DNA of 62,746 nucleotides from an uncultured Eubacteriales bacterium (GTDB lineage: Bacteria; Bacillota; Clostridia; Christensenellales; CAG-138). The stretch's first letter is position 1, and each line of letters opens with the position of its first letter. Below the pieces are notes generated by a model that saw nothing but the letters and a program-made list of their open reading frames with translations, did no database searches and was not told the DNA's origin. Shown in pieces: positions 17,166 to 26,686 of this stretch. A program made the position numbers and the translations under genes. The stretch is from positions 1 to 62,746 of the forward strand of contig CADACQ010000011.1 in NCBI GenBank assembly GCA_902786465.1. Reading direction: 5' to 3'.

Positions 17166-18822
17166 AGGTCTCTCCCTCGATGACGATGGGGATGATGAGG
17201 GGCGTCCGCTTGGTCCGGCTCTTGAAGAAGGACTTGAGCTTGCTCTTGACGGCGGCCTTGATGTCGCCGTAGTTGGCCTTATTCTCGGTTTCGAACCGCT
17301 TGACCTCGGGCGCGATGATCTCCGCCGCCTCGCCCATGAGCTCGTCCGATTCCTTCATGTACACGAACCCCCGGGAGATGAGCTCCACCGGGGCGATCTC
17401 GCGGCCTGTCTCCTTGTCCACGGAGATCACCGCCACCACCAGGCCCTGGCTGGACAGCTCCCGCCTGTCCCGGATGACCGCGTCCTCGATGCTCTTGCTG
17501 CCGTCCACCATGACGGCGCCCGAGGGCACCTCCCCGGCCTTGGCCGCGCCCTTCTTGGTGAAGGTCACCGCGTCGCCGTTGTTCAGCACGAAGATGTTCT
17601 CCTCCGGGATGCCCATATCCAGGGCCAGCCGGCCGTGGGTCATGAGATGCCGGAACTCCCCGTGGGCGGGGACGAAGTATTTGGGCTTGGTGATGTGGAG
17701 CATGAGCTTGAGCTCCTCCCGGCAGGCGTGGCCGGACACGTGCACGTCCGCCATGCGGTCGTAGACCACGTAGGCTCCCTTCTCGAAGAGGCCGTCGATG
17801 ACCCGGCCCACGCCCACCTCGTTGCCGGGGATGGCGGAGGCGGAGATGATGACCGTGTCGCCGAAGCCGATGTTGATCTTGTGGGAGGCGTTGGCCATGC
17901 GATAGAGACCGCTCATGGGCTCGCCCTGGCTGCCGGTGGTGATGATGCAGACCTTGTCGTCGTGGAACTTGCCAAGGTCGTCCACCTTCACGATCCGATC
18001 CTGGGGGATGTGCATGTAGCCCAGGTTCTGGGCGTAGGCCACGATCTGCTCCATGCTCTTGCCCGCGAAGCAGATGACCCGATCGTGCTCGATGGCCACG
18101 TCCGCCACCTGCTGAAGGCGATAGACGTTGCTGGCGAAGGAGGCCACGATGATGCGGCCCTTGGCCAAATCGAAGTAGTGCTCGAAGGTCTTGCCGATCT
18201 CCCGCTCGGACTGGGTATACCCCGCCCGCTCCACGTTGGTGGAGTCGGAGAGGAGGCACAGGACCCCCTTGCTGCCGTAATACGCCAGGCGATTGATGTC
18301 GATGGGCTGGCCGTCGAGGGGTGTCAGATCGATCTTGAAGTCGCCGGTGTGGAGGATCACCCCCAGGGGCGTGGTGATGGCCAGGGCCACCGCGCCGGGG
18401 ATACTATGGCTGGTCTTGATGAACTCCACCTTGAAGCAGCCCAGCTCTACCGTGTCCCCGGGCTTCACCGTATTCAGCGTGCCGGTGACGTGCATCTCCT
18501 GGAGCTTGTGCTCGATCAGGGCCACGGTCAGATCCGTGCCGTACACGGGGGCGTCGAACTTCTGCAAAGCATAGGGCACGGCGCCGATATGGTCCTCGTG
18601 GCCGTGGGTGATGACGAAGCCCCGGAGCTTCTCCCGGTTCTCCTCCAAATAGGTCATGTCCGGGATCACCACGTCGATGCCCGGCATATCGTCGTCCGGG
18701 AACGCCAGTCCGCAGTCGATGACCATGATGTCCTCCCCGTACTCGAGGAGGGTCATATTCTTTCCGATCTCGCCCATGCCCCCCAGGGGGATGAGCTTCA
18801 GTTTGTTTTCTTTCTTTCTCAT
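17146..18822 (-). CDS. rnj: Ribonuclease J
   Basis: 5'-3' exo- and endoribonuclease central to Firmicutes mRNA decay. The ATG at 18822 (MRKKENKLKLIPLGGMGEIGKN) was chosen over an upstream start because the family begins here and AGGA lies just upstream; length 558. The metallo-beta-lactamase motif is FVITHGHEDHIGAVPY, followed by the beta-CASP domain (SDSTNVERAGYT; TGSQGEPMSGLYRMA; HVSGHA; YFVPAHGEFRHL) and a C-terminal domain. It lies downstream of trmFO and upstream of the YlbF-like gene. Confidence 0.95.
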   Translation of the reverse strand: MRKKENKLKLIPLGGMGEIGKNMTLLEYGEDIMVIDCGLAFPDDDMPGIDVVIPDMTYLEENREKLRGFVITHGHEDHIGAVPYALQKFDAPVYGTDLTVALIEHKLQEMHVTGTLNTVKPGDTVELGCFKVEFIKTSHSIPGAVALAITTPLGVILHTGDFKIDLTPLDGQPIDINRLAYYGSKGVLCLLSDSTNVERAGYTQSEREIGKTFEHYFDLAKGRIIVASFASNVYRLQQVADVAIEHDRVICFAGKSMEQIVAYAQNLGYMHIPQDRIVKVDDLGKFHDDKVCIITTGSQGEPMSGLYRMANASHKINIGFGDTVIISASAIPGNEVGVGRVIDGLFEKGAYVVYDRMADVHVSGHACREELKLMLHITKPKYFVPAHGEFRHLMTHGRLALDMGIPEENIFVLNNGDAVTFTKKGAAKAGEVPSGAVMVDGSKSIEDAVIRDRRELSSQGLVVAVISVDKETGREIAPVELISRGFVYMKESDELMGEAAEIIAPEVKRFETENKANYGDIKAAVKSKLKSFFKSRTKRTPLIIPIVIEGETYDRDLG

Positions 18823-18876
18823 TCTCTTTCCTATGTAACGGCCGCCCGCCTCCGCGGGAGCCGTCAAAATTCAGTA

Positions 18877-20181
18877 TTATTCTATGGTGGGAGACAGCAG
18901 CGCCTTCTTCTCCCGGACCATGGCGAGGGCCCGTTCCGACAGGAACAGGTTCTTTTGCTGCTTGCCCTTGAAGCGCCGGCCCGCGGGGGCCATGATGCCG
19001 AAGGTCACGTTCATGGGCTGGAAGTCGTGGCCCACGTACTCCGCCACGTAGTGGCCCAGGGCGCCAATGGCTGTCTGGTCCGTGAAGTCCACGGGGGCCT
19101 TGCCCAAAAGCTTTTCATGGAGGGCCAGGGCGGTGAGAAGGCCGCTGGCGGCGCTCTCCACGTACCCCTCCACGCCGGTCATCTGCCCGGCGAAGCACAG
19201 CAGGGGATTGGTTTTCAAGGAGTAGTCCCAGTTCAGCAGGCCCGGGGAGGGCAGGAAGCTGTTCCGGTGCATGACCCCGTAGCGCACGAACTCCGCGTGT
19301 TCGAGGCCCGGGATCAGACCGAAGACCCGCCGCTGTTCGGGAAACTTCAGGTTGGTCTGGAAGCCCACGATGTTGTAGAGGCGGCCGTCCTTGTCGTCCT
19401 GCCGCAGCTGGACCACGGCGAACGGCATCTTCCCCGCCACCTCCAGGCCCACGGGCTTCAGTGGACCGTAGGCCAGGGTCATTTCGCCCCGCTTGGCCAT
19501 GACCTCCACGGGCATGCAGCCCTCGAAGACCCGGGGGGTCTCGAAGGAGTGGAGCTCCGCCGTCTCCGCCTCGATGAGGGCGCGATAGAAGGCGAAGTAC
19601 TCCTCCTTGGTCATGGGGCAGTTGAGATAATCCTCCCCCCGTCCGTAACGGGAGGCGGCGAAGACCTTGGAAAAGTCCAGGCTTTCCTTGGTGACGATGG
19701 GCGCCGCCGCGTCATAGAAATGGAGGGGCTGCCCCACCAACGCGGAGATGCGCTCGTAGAGGGCGCCGGAGGTCAGAGGGCCCGTGGCGATGACGCAGGG
19801 AGTATGGGGGATGTCCGTGACCTCCCCGGGGATATAGGTCAGGTTAGGAAGGTCCAGGAGCCGTTTCGTCACCAGCTGGGTGAACCCCTCCCGGTCCACG
19901 GCCAATGCGCCGCCGGCGGGGACCCGCGTCTCGTCGGCGCAGCTAAGGATCAGGGAATCCAGCGTCCGAAGCTCCTCCTTGAGGAGCCCCACGGCGTTCT
20001 CCAGCCGGTCGGACCGGAGGGAGTTGGAGCAGACCAGCTCCGCGAAGGTGTCCCGCTGATGGGCGGGGGACCGCTTCTCGGGCTTCATCTCCCGCAGGGT
20101 CACGGCATGGCCCCGGCGGCACAGCTGATAAGCAGCCTCCGCCCCCGCCAATCCTGCTCCCACCACGGTAACGTTCGCCAT
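18877..20181 (-). CDS. trmFO: Methylenetetrahydrofolate-tRNA-(uracil-54) methyltransferase TrmFO
   Basis: Folate/FAD-dependent enzyme that makes ribothymidine 54 in tRNA. The ATG at 20181 (MANVTVVGAGLAGAEAAYQL) gives 434 residues and begins with the FAD-binding GxGxxGxE motif. Further family stretches are FAELVCSNSLRSDRLENAVGLLKEE, SRYGRGEDYLNCPM and QMTGVEGYVESAASGLL. It starts two bases after the topA stop, the common topA-trmFO order in Firmicutes. Confidence 0.95.
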   Translation of the reverse strand: MANVTVVGAGLAGAEAAYQLCRRGHAVTLREMKPEKRSPAHQRDTFAELVCSNSLRSDRLENAVGLLKEELRTLDSLILSCADETRVPAGGALAVDREGFTQLVTKRLLDLPNLTYIPGEVTDIPHTPCVIATGPLTSGALYERISALVGQPLHFYDAAAPIVTKESLDFSKVFAASRYGRGEDYLNCPMTKEEYFAFYRALIEAETAELHSFETPRVFEGCMPVEVMAKRGEMTLAYGPLKPVGLEVAGKMPFAVVQLRQDDKDGRLYNIVGFQTNLKFPEQRRVFGLIPGLEHAEFVRYGVMHRNSFLPSPGLLNWDYSLKTNPLLCFAGQMTGVEGYVESAASGLLTALALHEKLLGKAPVDFTDQTAIGALGHYVAEYVGHDFQPMNVTFGIMAPAGRRFKGKQQKNLFLSERALAMVREKKALLSPTIE

Positions 20182-20182
20182 C

Positions 20183-22273
20183 TTACACCTGCTCCTTTTC
20201 TTTGTCCTTCTTGCCTCGCTGGATATATCCGCAGTTCCGGTCGCCGCAGGCAATGAAGGGGCCGTTCTGACCCATGCGCTGGACCAGGATGCCGCCGCAC
20301 TTGGGGCACTTGCCGGGCACGGGCTTATCCCAGCTCACGAAATCGCAGGCGGGGTAGTTGGCGCAGCCGTAGAAAATCTTGCCCTTCTTGGTGTGGCGCT
20401 TGAGGATGTCCCCGCCGCACTTGGGGCATTGGACGTCCAGCTTCTCCACCAGGGGCTTGGTGTTCCGGCATTCGGGGAAGTTGGGGCAGGCCAGGAACTT
20501 GCCGAACCGGCCCGTCTTGATGACCATCATGGCCCCGCACTTGTCGCAGGGCACGTCGGACACGGGATCGGGCAGTTTCACCTTGTCGATGTTGGCGCCG
20601 GCGGCCTCCAGTTCTTTGGTAAAGGGGCCGTAAAAATCTGATATGACCTGCTGCCAGGGGACTTCGCCCTCCTCCACCTTGTCCAACTTCTCCTCCATGT
20701 CAGCAGTAAAATCCACGTCTACGATGTCGTTGAAGTTGTTCTTCATAAGCCGCGTGACCAAGAAGCCCAGATCCGTGGGCAACAACGATTTCTTCTCCCG
20801 AAGCACATAGCCTTTTTCAACTATGTTGGTGATGGTGGGCGCGTAGGTGGAGGGGCGGCCGATGCCCTTCTCCTCCAGGGTCTTCACCAGGGTGGCCTCG
20901 GTGTACCGGGCGGGGGGCTGGGTGAACTTCTGCTCGGGGGTGATGGCCTTAGGCTCGAAGCTGTCCCCCTCGTGGATGGGCGGCAGCTGGACCTCCTTCT
21001 CCCCCTGGTCGTCCCGGCCCTCGGTGTAGATCACGGTGAAGCCCGCGAACAGGGTCCGGACCCCGGCGGACTTGAAGGTGACCCCGTTCACGTCGAAGGC
21101 GGCGGTGGTGGTCTCCAGGACCGCTTCGCTCATCTGGCTGGAGAGGAAGCGCTCGTAGATCAGCTTATAGAGCTTGTACTGCTCGGCGCTGAGGCTGGCT
21201 TTCAGCTCCTTGGGGCTGTTCTTCAGGTCCGTGGGCCGAATGGCCTCGTGGGCGTCCTGGGCGTTGCTGCGGCCCCGGTACACGTTGGGTTGGGCGGGCA
21301 CGTACGCCGCCCCGTAGTTGGCCTCGATGAACGACAGCGCCGCGGCCTGGGCCTCCTTGCTGATGCGGACGGAGTCGGTACGGATGTAGGAGATCAAGCC
21401 CACGGGCCCCTTCCTGCCGATGTCCACGCCCTCGTAGAGCTGCTGGGCCACCTGCATGGTCCGCTTGGCGGTGAAGTTGAGCTTTCGGGACGCCTCCTGC
21501 TGCAGGCTCGACGTGGTGAAGGGCGGTGCCGCGTGGCGCTTCTTCTCGCCGGTCTTCACCTCCACGGCCACGAAGGGCTTCCCGTCGATGCGGCTCAAGA
21601 CCTGCTTGGTCTCCGCCTCGGTGTGGAGCTCCTTCCGATCGCCCCAGTTGGTGAACTTCGCTTCGAAGGGCTTCTTGCCCTGGAGCTGGGCGGTGATGGT
21701 CCAGTACTCCTTGGGGACGAACTCGTTGATCTCCTCCTCCCGGTCGCAGATGATCCGGGTGGCCACGGACTGGACCCGCCCGGCGGACAGGCCCTTGCGC
21801 ACCTTGGCCCAGAGGATGGGGCTGATCTTGTAGCCCACCAGCCGATCCAGCACCCGGCGGGCCTGCTGGGCGTCCACCAGGTCCATGTTGATGGGCCGGG
21901 CCTTCTTGAAGGAGCCCTTGACGGCGGCGGACGTGATCTCGTTGAACTCTATCCGGCACTTGCTCTTTTCGTCCAGTTTCAGGACTTCGGCAAGATGCCA
22001 GGAGATAGCCTCCCCCTCCCGGTCAGGGTCGGTGGCGAGGTACACCTTGTCCGCCTTCTTCGCTTCCTTGCGGATGGTCTCCAAAACCTCCTTCCGGCCA
22101 CGAAGGGCGATATAGGAGGGCTCGAAGCCGTGCTCCACGTCCACGCCCAGCTTGGACTTGGGCAGATCCCGGATGTGGCCCTGGCTGGCCACCACCTTGT
22201 ACTTGCTCCCTAAAAACTTCTCTATGGTCTTCGCCTTGGCGGGCGACTCCACGATCACCAATGATTCGGCCAT
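20183..22273 (-). CDS. topA: DNA topoisomerase I
   Basis: Type IA topoisomerase that relaxes negative supercoils, 696 residues. The Toprim domain opens with LVIVESPAKAKTIEKFLG and holds ATDPDREGEAISWHL. The active-site Tyr is in GLISYIRTDSVR. Three C4 zinc fingers at the C-terminus (from PCDKCGAMMV, QCPKCGGDIL and KCPKCGGILV) are followed by a Lys-rich end. It is one gene in the comM-dprA-topA-trmFO series. Confidence 0.97.
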   Translation of the reverse strand: MAESLVIVESPAKAKTIEKFLGSKYKVVASQGHIRDLPKSKLGVDVEHGFEPSYIALRGRKEVLETIRKEAKKADKVYLATDPDREGEAISWHLAEVLKLDEKSKCRIEFNEITSAAVKGSFKKARPINMDLVDAQQARRVLDRLVGYKISPILWAKVRKGLSAGRVQSVATRIICDREEEINEFVPKEYWTITAQLQGKKPFEAKFTNWGDRKELHTEAETKQVLSRIDGKPFVAVEVKTGEKKRHAAPPFTTSSLQQEASRKLNFTAKRTMQVAQQLYEGVDIGRKGPVGLISYIRTDSVRISKEAQAAALSFIEANYGAAYVPAQPNVYRGRSNAQDAHEAIRPTDLKNSPKELKASLSAEQYKLYKLIYERFLSSQMSEAVLETTTAAFDVNGVTFKSAGVRTLFAGFTVIYTEGRDDQGEKEVQLPPIHEGDSFEPKAITPEQKFTQPPARYTEATLVKTLEEKGIGRPSTYAPTITNIVEKGYVLREKKSLLPTDLGFLVTRLMKNNFNDIVDVDFTADMEEKLDKVEEGEVPWQQVISDFYGPFTKELEAAGANIDKVKLPDPVSDVPCDKCGAMMVIKTGRFGKFLACPNFPECRNTKPLVEKLDVQCPKCGGDILKRHTKKGKIFYGCANYPACDFVSWDKPVPGKCPKCGGILVQRMGQNGPFIACGDRNCGYIQRGKKDKEKEQV

Positions 22274-22291
22274 GGTCTCTTCCTTCTTTTC

Positions 22292-23416
22292 CTACACGAT
22301 AGTCGTTTGCAGGGGGTCCAGCGCGTAGACGCTCCCCGGCAGTTGCTTTATTATTCCCGAAAAAGTCAGTCCTGTCAAGGTGGGAATGAGCTCGTCCACC
22401 CCGCCGCCGCAGGTTTCCAGCAGCTCGTCCTCGTTTTTCTCCCCCGTCTCGAGGGCCTTTACGATCCGCTGCTCCAGGGGTGAGAGGTCGCTGAAGGCCA
22501 CCTGCTGAGCCTCCTCCCCGAAGCCGCCCTCGCCGAACTCCTCCAGGATGTCCGATAGGCCCGTGACCAGCTTCGCCTCCCCCCGGCGGATCATGCCGTT
22601 GGTGCCTGCGCTCATGAGGTCCGTGATCCGGCCCGGCACGGCGAACACCTCCCGGCCCTGTTCGAGGGCCAGCCGGGCCGTGATGGACGCGCCGCTTCGC
22701 TCCCCCGCCTCCACCACCAGCACGCCCAGGGACAGGCCGCTGATGATCCGGTTCCGGAAGGGGAAGTTTTGGGGCAGGGCCGGCGTCTTGGGCAAGAACT
22801 CCGTGACGAGGCACCCCCGTTCGGCGATGGCGGCGTACAACTTCTCGTTGCCCTTGGGGTAGACCACATCGATGCCGCAGCCCAGCACCGCCACGGTGGG
22901 GTCCTGGGCTCCCTCCACGCTGAGGGCGCCCAGGGCGGCGTAGCCGTCGATGCCTGTGGCGAGGCCCGATACCACGGTGCCGCCGGCCTTCACCAGCTCC
23001 CGGCCGAAGGTCTTGGCCACCTCCTTGCCGTAGTCCGTGCAGCGGCGGGTGCCCACGATGGCCAAAGGGAGCTGCATGTCCTCGTTCAGATTCCCCTTGC
23101 AAAAGAGCACCGGCGGCGGATCGGGGATCTCCTTCAACAGGGCCGGATACCGGTAGCTGGAAGCGGTGACGACGCTCACCCCGTTCTTGTCCAGCCAGCG
23201 GACGTACCGGTCCATGAACCCGTCGGCCGCCGCCTCTTTGAGCCGCTTGCGGCTCTCCTCGGAGAGCATGGAAAGGCGCCCCATGCGCCCCTTCTGCACG
23301 TCCTCCCAGGCCTCCTCCAAATAATAGTATTCCTCCCGCACGGCCGAAAACTGCCGATATCGGGTGCTGGTGGCGTAGTGGAGCCACAGCTCCAGGCGGT
23401 CGGTATCGTCGATCAT
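22292..23416 (-). CDS. dprA: DNA-processing protein DprA
   Basis: Binds incoming single-stranded DNA and loads RecA in natural transformation. It has 374 residues: an N-terminal helical part, the Rossmann core (LAIVGTRRCTDYGKEV; VVSGLATGIDGYAA; VAVLGCGIDVVYPKGN; FPFRNRIISGLSLGVLVVEAGERSGA) and a C-terminal winged-helix-like domain. The ATG overlaps the comM stop by four bases. The rest of an uptake apparatus is not in the window, so transformation is not proven. Confidence 0.94.
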   Translation of the reverse strand: MIDDTDRLELWLHYATSTRYRQFSAVREEYYYLEEAWEDVQKGRMGRLSMLSEESRKRLKEAAADGFMDRYVRWLDKNGVSVVTASSYRYPALLKEIPDPPPVLFCKGNLNEDMQLPLAIVGTRRCTDYGKEVAKTFGRELVKAGGTVVSGLATGIDGYAALGALSVEGAQDPTVAVLGCGIDVVYPKGNEKLYAAIAERGCLVTEFLPKTPALPQNFPFRNRIISGLSLGVLVVEAGERSGASITARLALEQGREVFAVPGRITDLMSAGTNGMIRRGEAKLVTGLSDILEEFGEGGFGEEAQQVAFSDLSPLEQRIVKALETGEKNEDELLETCGGGVDELIPTLTGLTFSGIIKQLPGSVYALDPLQTTIV

Positions 23417-24877
23417 AGCTCGTTCTCCCCCAGGATGGACAGACTCCGGTAGCGGATGGCCTCGGCTAAATGCTTCTCCAGTATCTCGTCGGACCCGTCC
23501 AGGTCCGCGATGGTCCTGGCCACCTTCCTGAGCCGCTGGTAGGCCCGGGCGGACAGGTTCATGCGCTTAAAAGCCCGCTCCATCAGCGATTGGCAGCCGC
23601 TGTTCAGGTGGCAATAGGCCTCGATCTGTTGGATGCTCATGCGGGCGTTGGTGCGGATGCTGTCCCCGAAGCGCTCGGCCTGCCGCTGCCGGGCGGCCAC
23701 CACCCGCTGGCGGATGACCTTGGATGGCTCCCCCGCCGCCTTCCCCTTCAAATCCTCGAAGGGTACGTCGCTCATCTCGATGAACAGGTCGATGCGGTCG
23801 AGGAGGGGCCCCGAGATGCGCCGGGCGTACCGCTGGATCTGGCTGGGCGTGCAAGTGCAGGCCTTGGTCCTGGAGCCCCGATTGCCGCAGGGGCAGGGGT
23901 TCATGGCCGCCACCAGCATGAAGGACGCCGGATAGGTGCAGCTGGTCCGGGCCCGGGACACGGTGACGATCCCGTCCTCCAGGGGCTGGCGCAGGCTTTC
24001 CAGCACGTCCCGATGAAACTCTGAAAACTCGTCCAGGAACAGCACGCCCATGTGGGCCAGGCTGATCTCCCCGGGCATGGCGTTGGGCCCGCCGCCGGTG
24101 ATGGCGGCTGCCGACGCCCCGTGATGGGGGGATCGGAAGGGACGGGCGGCCACCAGTCATGGGCGGCAGGATGGAGGGCAGGGCCCGGGCCAGCATGGTC
24201 TTGCCGGAGCCCGGGGTGCCGGACAGGAGCAGGTTGTGGCCGCCCGCCGCAGCGATCTCCGCCGCCCGCTTGGCCGTGGCCTGGCCCTTGATGTCCGCAA
24301 AGTCCCAGGGATAGGCCGCCTCCTCGGGGACGAACACTGTGGGCGGCTGGGGCTCCATGCCCCCGTCGCCCTGCAAGAAGGTCACCAGTTGTTTCAAATT
24401 ATCTACGGGGAATATCCGGACCCCCTCCACGCAAGCGGCCTCGACGGCGTTCTCCCGGGGCACGAAGAACACGTCCTCCCCCATCTCCCGGGCGGAGATG
24501 ACCATGGGCAAAACCCCGTTCACCCCCCGCACGTCCCCGTTGAGGGCCAGCTCTCCCAGATACACGGCCCGGGTAAGGGGCGCCTGCTTCAGCACCCCCT
24601 CCGCTGACAGCAGCGCCAGGGCGATGGGCAGATCGTAGACGCTGCCCTCCTTGCGCACGTCCGCCGGGGCCAGGCTCACCGTCACGTGCAGGTCCCCGGG
24701 GAAGTCGAACCCGGCGTTCTTCATGGCGGAACGGACCCGCTCCTTGGACTCCTTCACGGCGGCGTCGGGGAGTCCCACCGTTTCATAGGCGTGGAGCCCG
24801 CCGGAGATATAGGCCTCCACCTTCACGGGGAAGCCGTTTAATCCCGTGAGACCGAAGCTGTTCGCCTGAGATAGCAT
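23413..24877 (-). pseudogene. comM: ComM/YifB Mg-chelatase-like AAA ATPase, frameshifted by an internal deletion
   Basis: The 5' part (ATG 24877, MLSQANSFGLTGLNGFPVKV) encodes the Lon-like domain and the AAA start with Walker A GTPGSGKTMLARALPSILPPMT. The 3' part, in another frame from about 24153, resumes at ARPFRSPHHGASAAAITGGG and continues to the normal end (Walker B VLFLDEFSEF; NPCPCG). Relative to typical YifB, about 20-25 residues between PPMT and RPFRSPHH are lost, with a frame change near 24150-24157. The intact protein would be about 510 residues. It may be a real lesion or an assembly error; a GTG at 24153 could start only a fragment. Confidence 0.82.
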
Positions 24878-24889
24878 GTTGCCTCCTTA

Positions 24890-26686
24890 TCACACCCACC
24901 CGTAATAGAGGATGGATGCGGGTAAAACGTTCTCCAGGAAGCCCGCGTAGCCGTAGCTGGTGGGCAGGCCCGAGATGGCGGGATAGAGCAGGATGAAGTA
25001 CACCACGGCGAGGCCCAGCCAGGCCCACTTGATCCAGGCGATCCGCCGATTCTCCTGCTCCAGCAGGAAGAAGAGGTACACCGTGGACAGCAGCAGGAAG
25101 GGCACCGTGGCGAAGAAGTGGTAGAGGAACACGCAGCGAGTCACCAATATCCAGGGCAGGTAGTTGGCTGCCACGCCCACGAACAGGATGGCATGGACCG
25201 GGTTTCTCTTCACCTTCCCCAGCACCCATTCGAGGAACAGGCACACGGCCCCCACGGCGCTGACCCACCACACGGCGGGGTTGCCGGTGCTGGCGATGTT
25301 GGAGATCCGCTCCCCGTCGCCGGACACGTAGAACCAAACGCTCTTGAAGGTGAAGGGCCACTGGTACCACATGCTCTGGCACATATGGGTGGCGGTGAGC
25401 TGGCTGTGGTAGTTGTACATGTCCTTCTGGTTCTTGATGAGGGTGTCGAACATGTCCTTCAACCCGTAGCTGGGGCGGAGGGACGCCTCGTACCGGTAGT
25501 AGGGGAAGTAGGAGATGAAGTAGATGAGACCCGGTACCACCAGGAACCAGACGCAGCACCAGCCACCCGTGATCAGGAGCTTCTTCCAGAACAGGGCGCG
25601 CCTTTGCGCCGCCCCCTTGTCGTGGCCCTTGTAGGCCTCGAACAGGGCCGAGAACAGGTGGTAGAAGAGGACCACCGCCAGGCCCGCCCCGGCGTAGCAG
25701 CCGATCCACTTGCTGGCGCACCCAAGACCGAAGGCCACGCCCGAGAGGGCCAGAGGCTTGAGCTTGTCCATGAGGGGCGCGGTGTAGAAGTCCTGCCGCA
25801 CGTACTCATACATGAAGAAGAACATGAGCAGGATGAAAAACACCCCGTACACGTCGATGGTGGCGATGCGGGTCTGGGTAAAGTGCATGCAGTCGAAAGC
25901 CCAGAGGCCCGCCGTGATGAACGCGAAGTCCGTGCGCTTGAAGATGCGCTTGGCGAACACGTACAGGAGGGGGATCATCCCCACGCCGAAGAGAGCTCCC
26001 ATGATCCGCCAGCCGAAGGGCTTCATGCCGAAGATCAGGATGCCCAGGGCGATGATGAGCTTGCCGAGGGGCGGATGGGTCCACTCGTAGATGGACATGT
26101 TGTGGATGTTCTCATAGGCCGTGCGGGCGTGATAGATCTCGTCGAAGATCATGCCGTTAAAATAGCTGGGCGATTCCGGCACCGTGTCCTGCTCGTCCAC
26201 CAAGTTCAGCACCGTCTGGTTGTCGTTGATCACCTCCAGCACCGTGACGGGCAGCAGCTGGCCTTCCGAGAAGAAGGCCACCTCGTTCATGGCCACGGCC
26301 CTATCCTTCACGCTGACGTACAGATACCGGGTAGTGAGGTTCACGTCCCCCATCTGCCACTTGAACATGTTCCCCTGGTCCATGACGTACTGCTCCGCGG
26401 AACCGTCATCCCCCAGGAAGCGAATGGTCCCCTGGGCAACGTTCCCGTTGAACCAGATCTCGTCGATGTACACCGTCTCGCCGAAATCCAGGGTAAACCG
26501 GTCCCCGGGTTCCCCCTCGTAGACCGTGGTGGGAAAGGACAGGGTGCCCAGGTTCAACAGGGCGATGACGGCGTAGACGAGGGTGAGCGCCCACAGCAGG
26601 AGCTTGTCCAGCTTCAGCAGCTTTTCGTTCTGCCCCTTCTCGAAGAGGCTCAAGATCTCATATTTTGAAGAGGCGGTTTGCTTCAT
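24890..26686 (-). CDS. PMT-type (GT39) protein O-mannosyltransferase-like membrane enzyme
   Basis: A 598-residue GT-C glycosyltransferase with about ten membrane helices. The ATG at 26686 (MKQTASSKYEIL) overlaps the upstream stop. After the first helix comes an extracytoplasmic beta-rich insert of about 120 residues (SFPTTVYEGEPGDRFTLDFG... ARFFSEGQL-like), unusual for bacterial PMTs. The catalytic loop follows: FDEIYHARTAYE with the acidic pair, then EWTHPPLGKLIIALGI, the PMT signature. Further on, FDCMHFTQTRIATIDVYGVFF and GLGCASKWIGCYAG match the family. It uses a polyprenyl-phosphate sugar, probably mannose (inference). Partner: the adjacent GT-C gene. Confidence 0.85.
   Translation of the reverse strand: MKQTASSKYEILSLFEKGQNEKLLKLDKLLLWALTLVYAVIALLNLGTLSFPTTVYEGEPGDRFTLDFGETVYIDEIWFNGNVAQGTIRFLGDDGSAEQYVMDQGNMFKWQMGDVNLTTRYLYVSVKDRAVAMNEVAFFSEGQLLPVTVLEVINDNQTVLNLVDEQDTVPESPSYFNGMIFDEIYHARTAYENIHNMSIYEWTHPPLGKLIIALGILIFGMKPFGWRIMGALFGVGMIPLLYVFAKRIFKRTDFAFITAGLWAFDCMHFTQTRIATIDVYGVFFILLMFFFMYEYVRQDFYTAPLMDKLKPLALSGVAFGLGCASKWIGCYAGAGLAVVLFYHLFSALFEAYKGHDKGAAQRRALFWKKLLITGGWCCVWFLVVPGLIYFISYFPYYRYEASLRPSYGLKDMFDTLIKNQKDMYNYHSQLTATHMCQSMWYQWPFTFKSVWFYVSGDGERISNIASTGNPAVWWVSAVGAVCLFLEWVLGKVKRNPVHAILFVGVAANYLPWILVTRCVFLYHFFATVPFLLLSTVYLFFLLEQENRRIAWIKWAWLGLAVVYFILLYPAISGLPTSYGYAGFLENVLPASILYYGWV

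Noticed and set aside
17116-20256. An apparent 1046-codon plus-strand frame
   Set aside because: It lies exactly opposite RNase J and trmFO, both intact and conserved, and shows mirrored GC3 composition.
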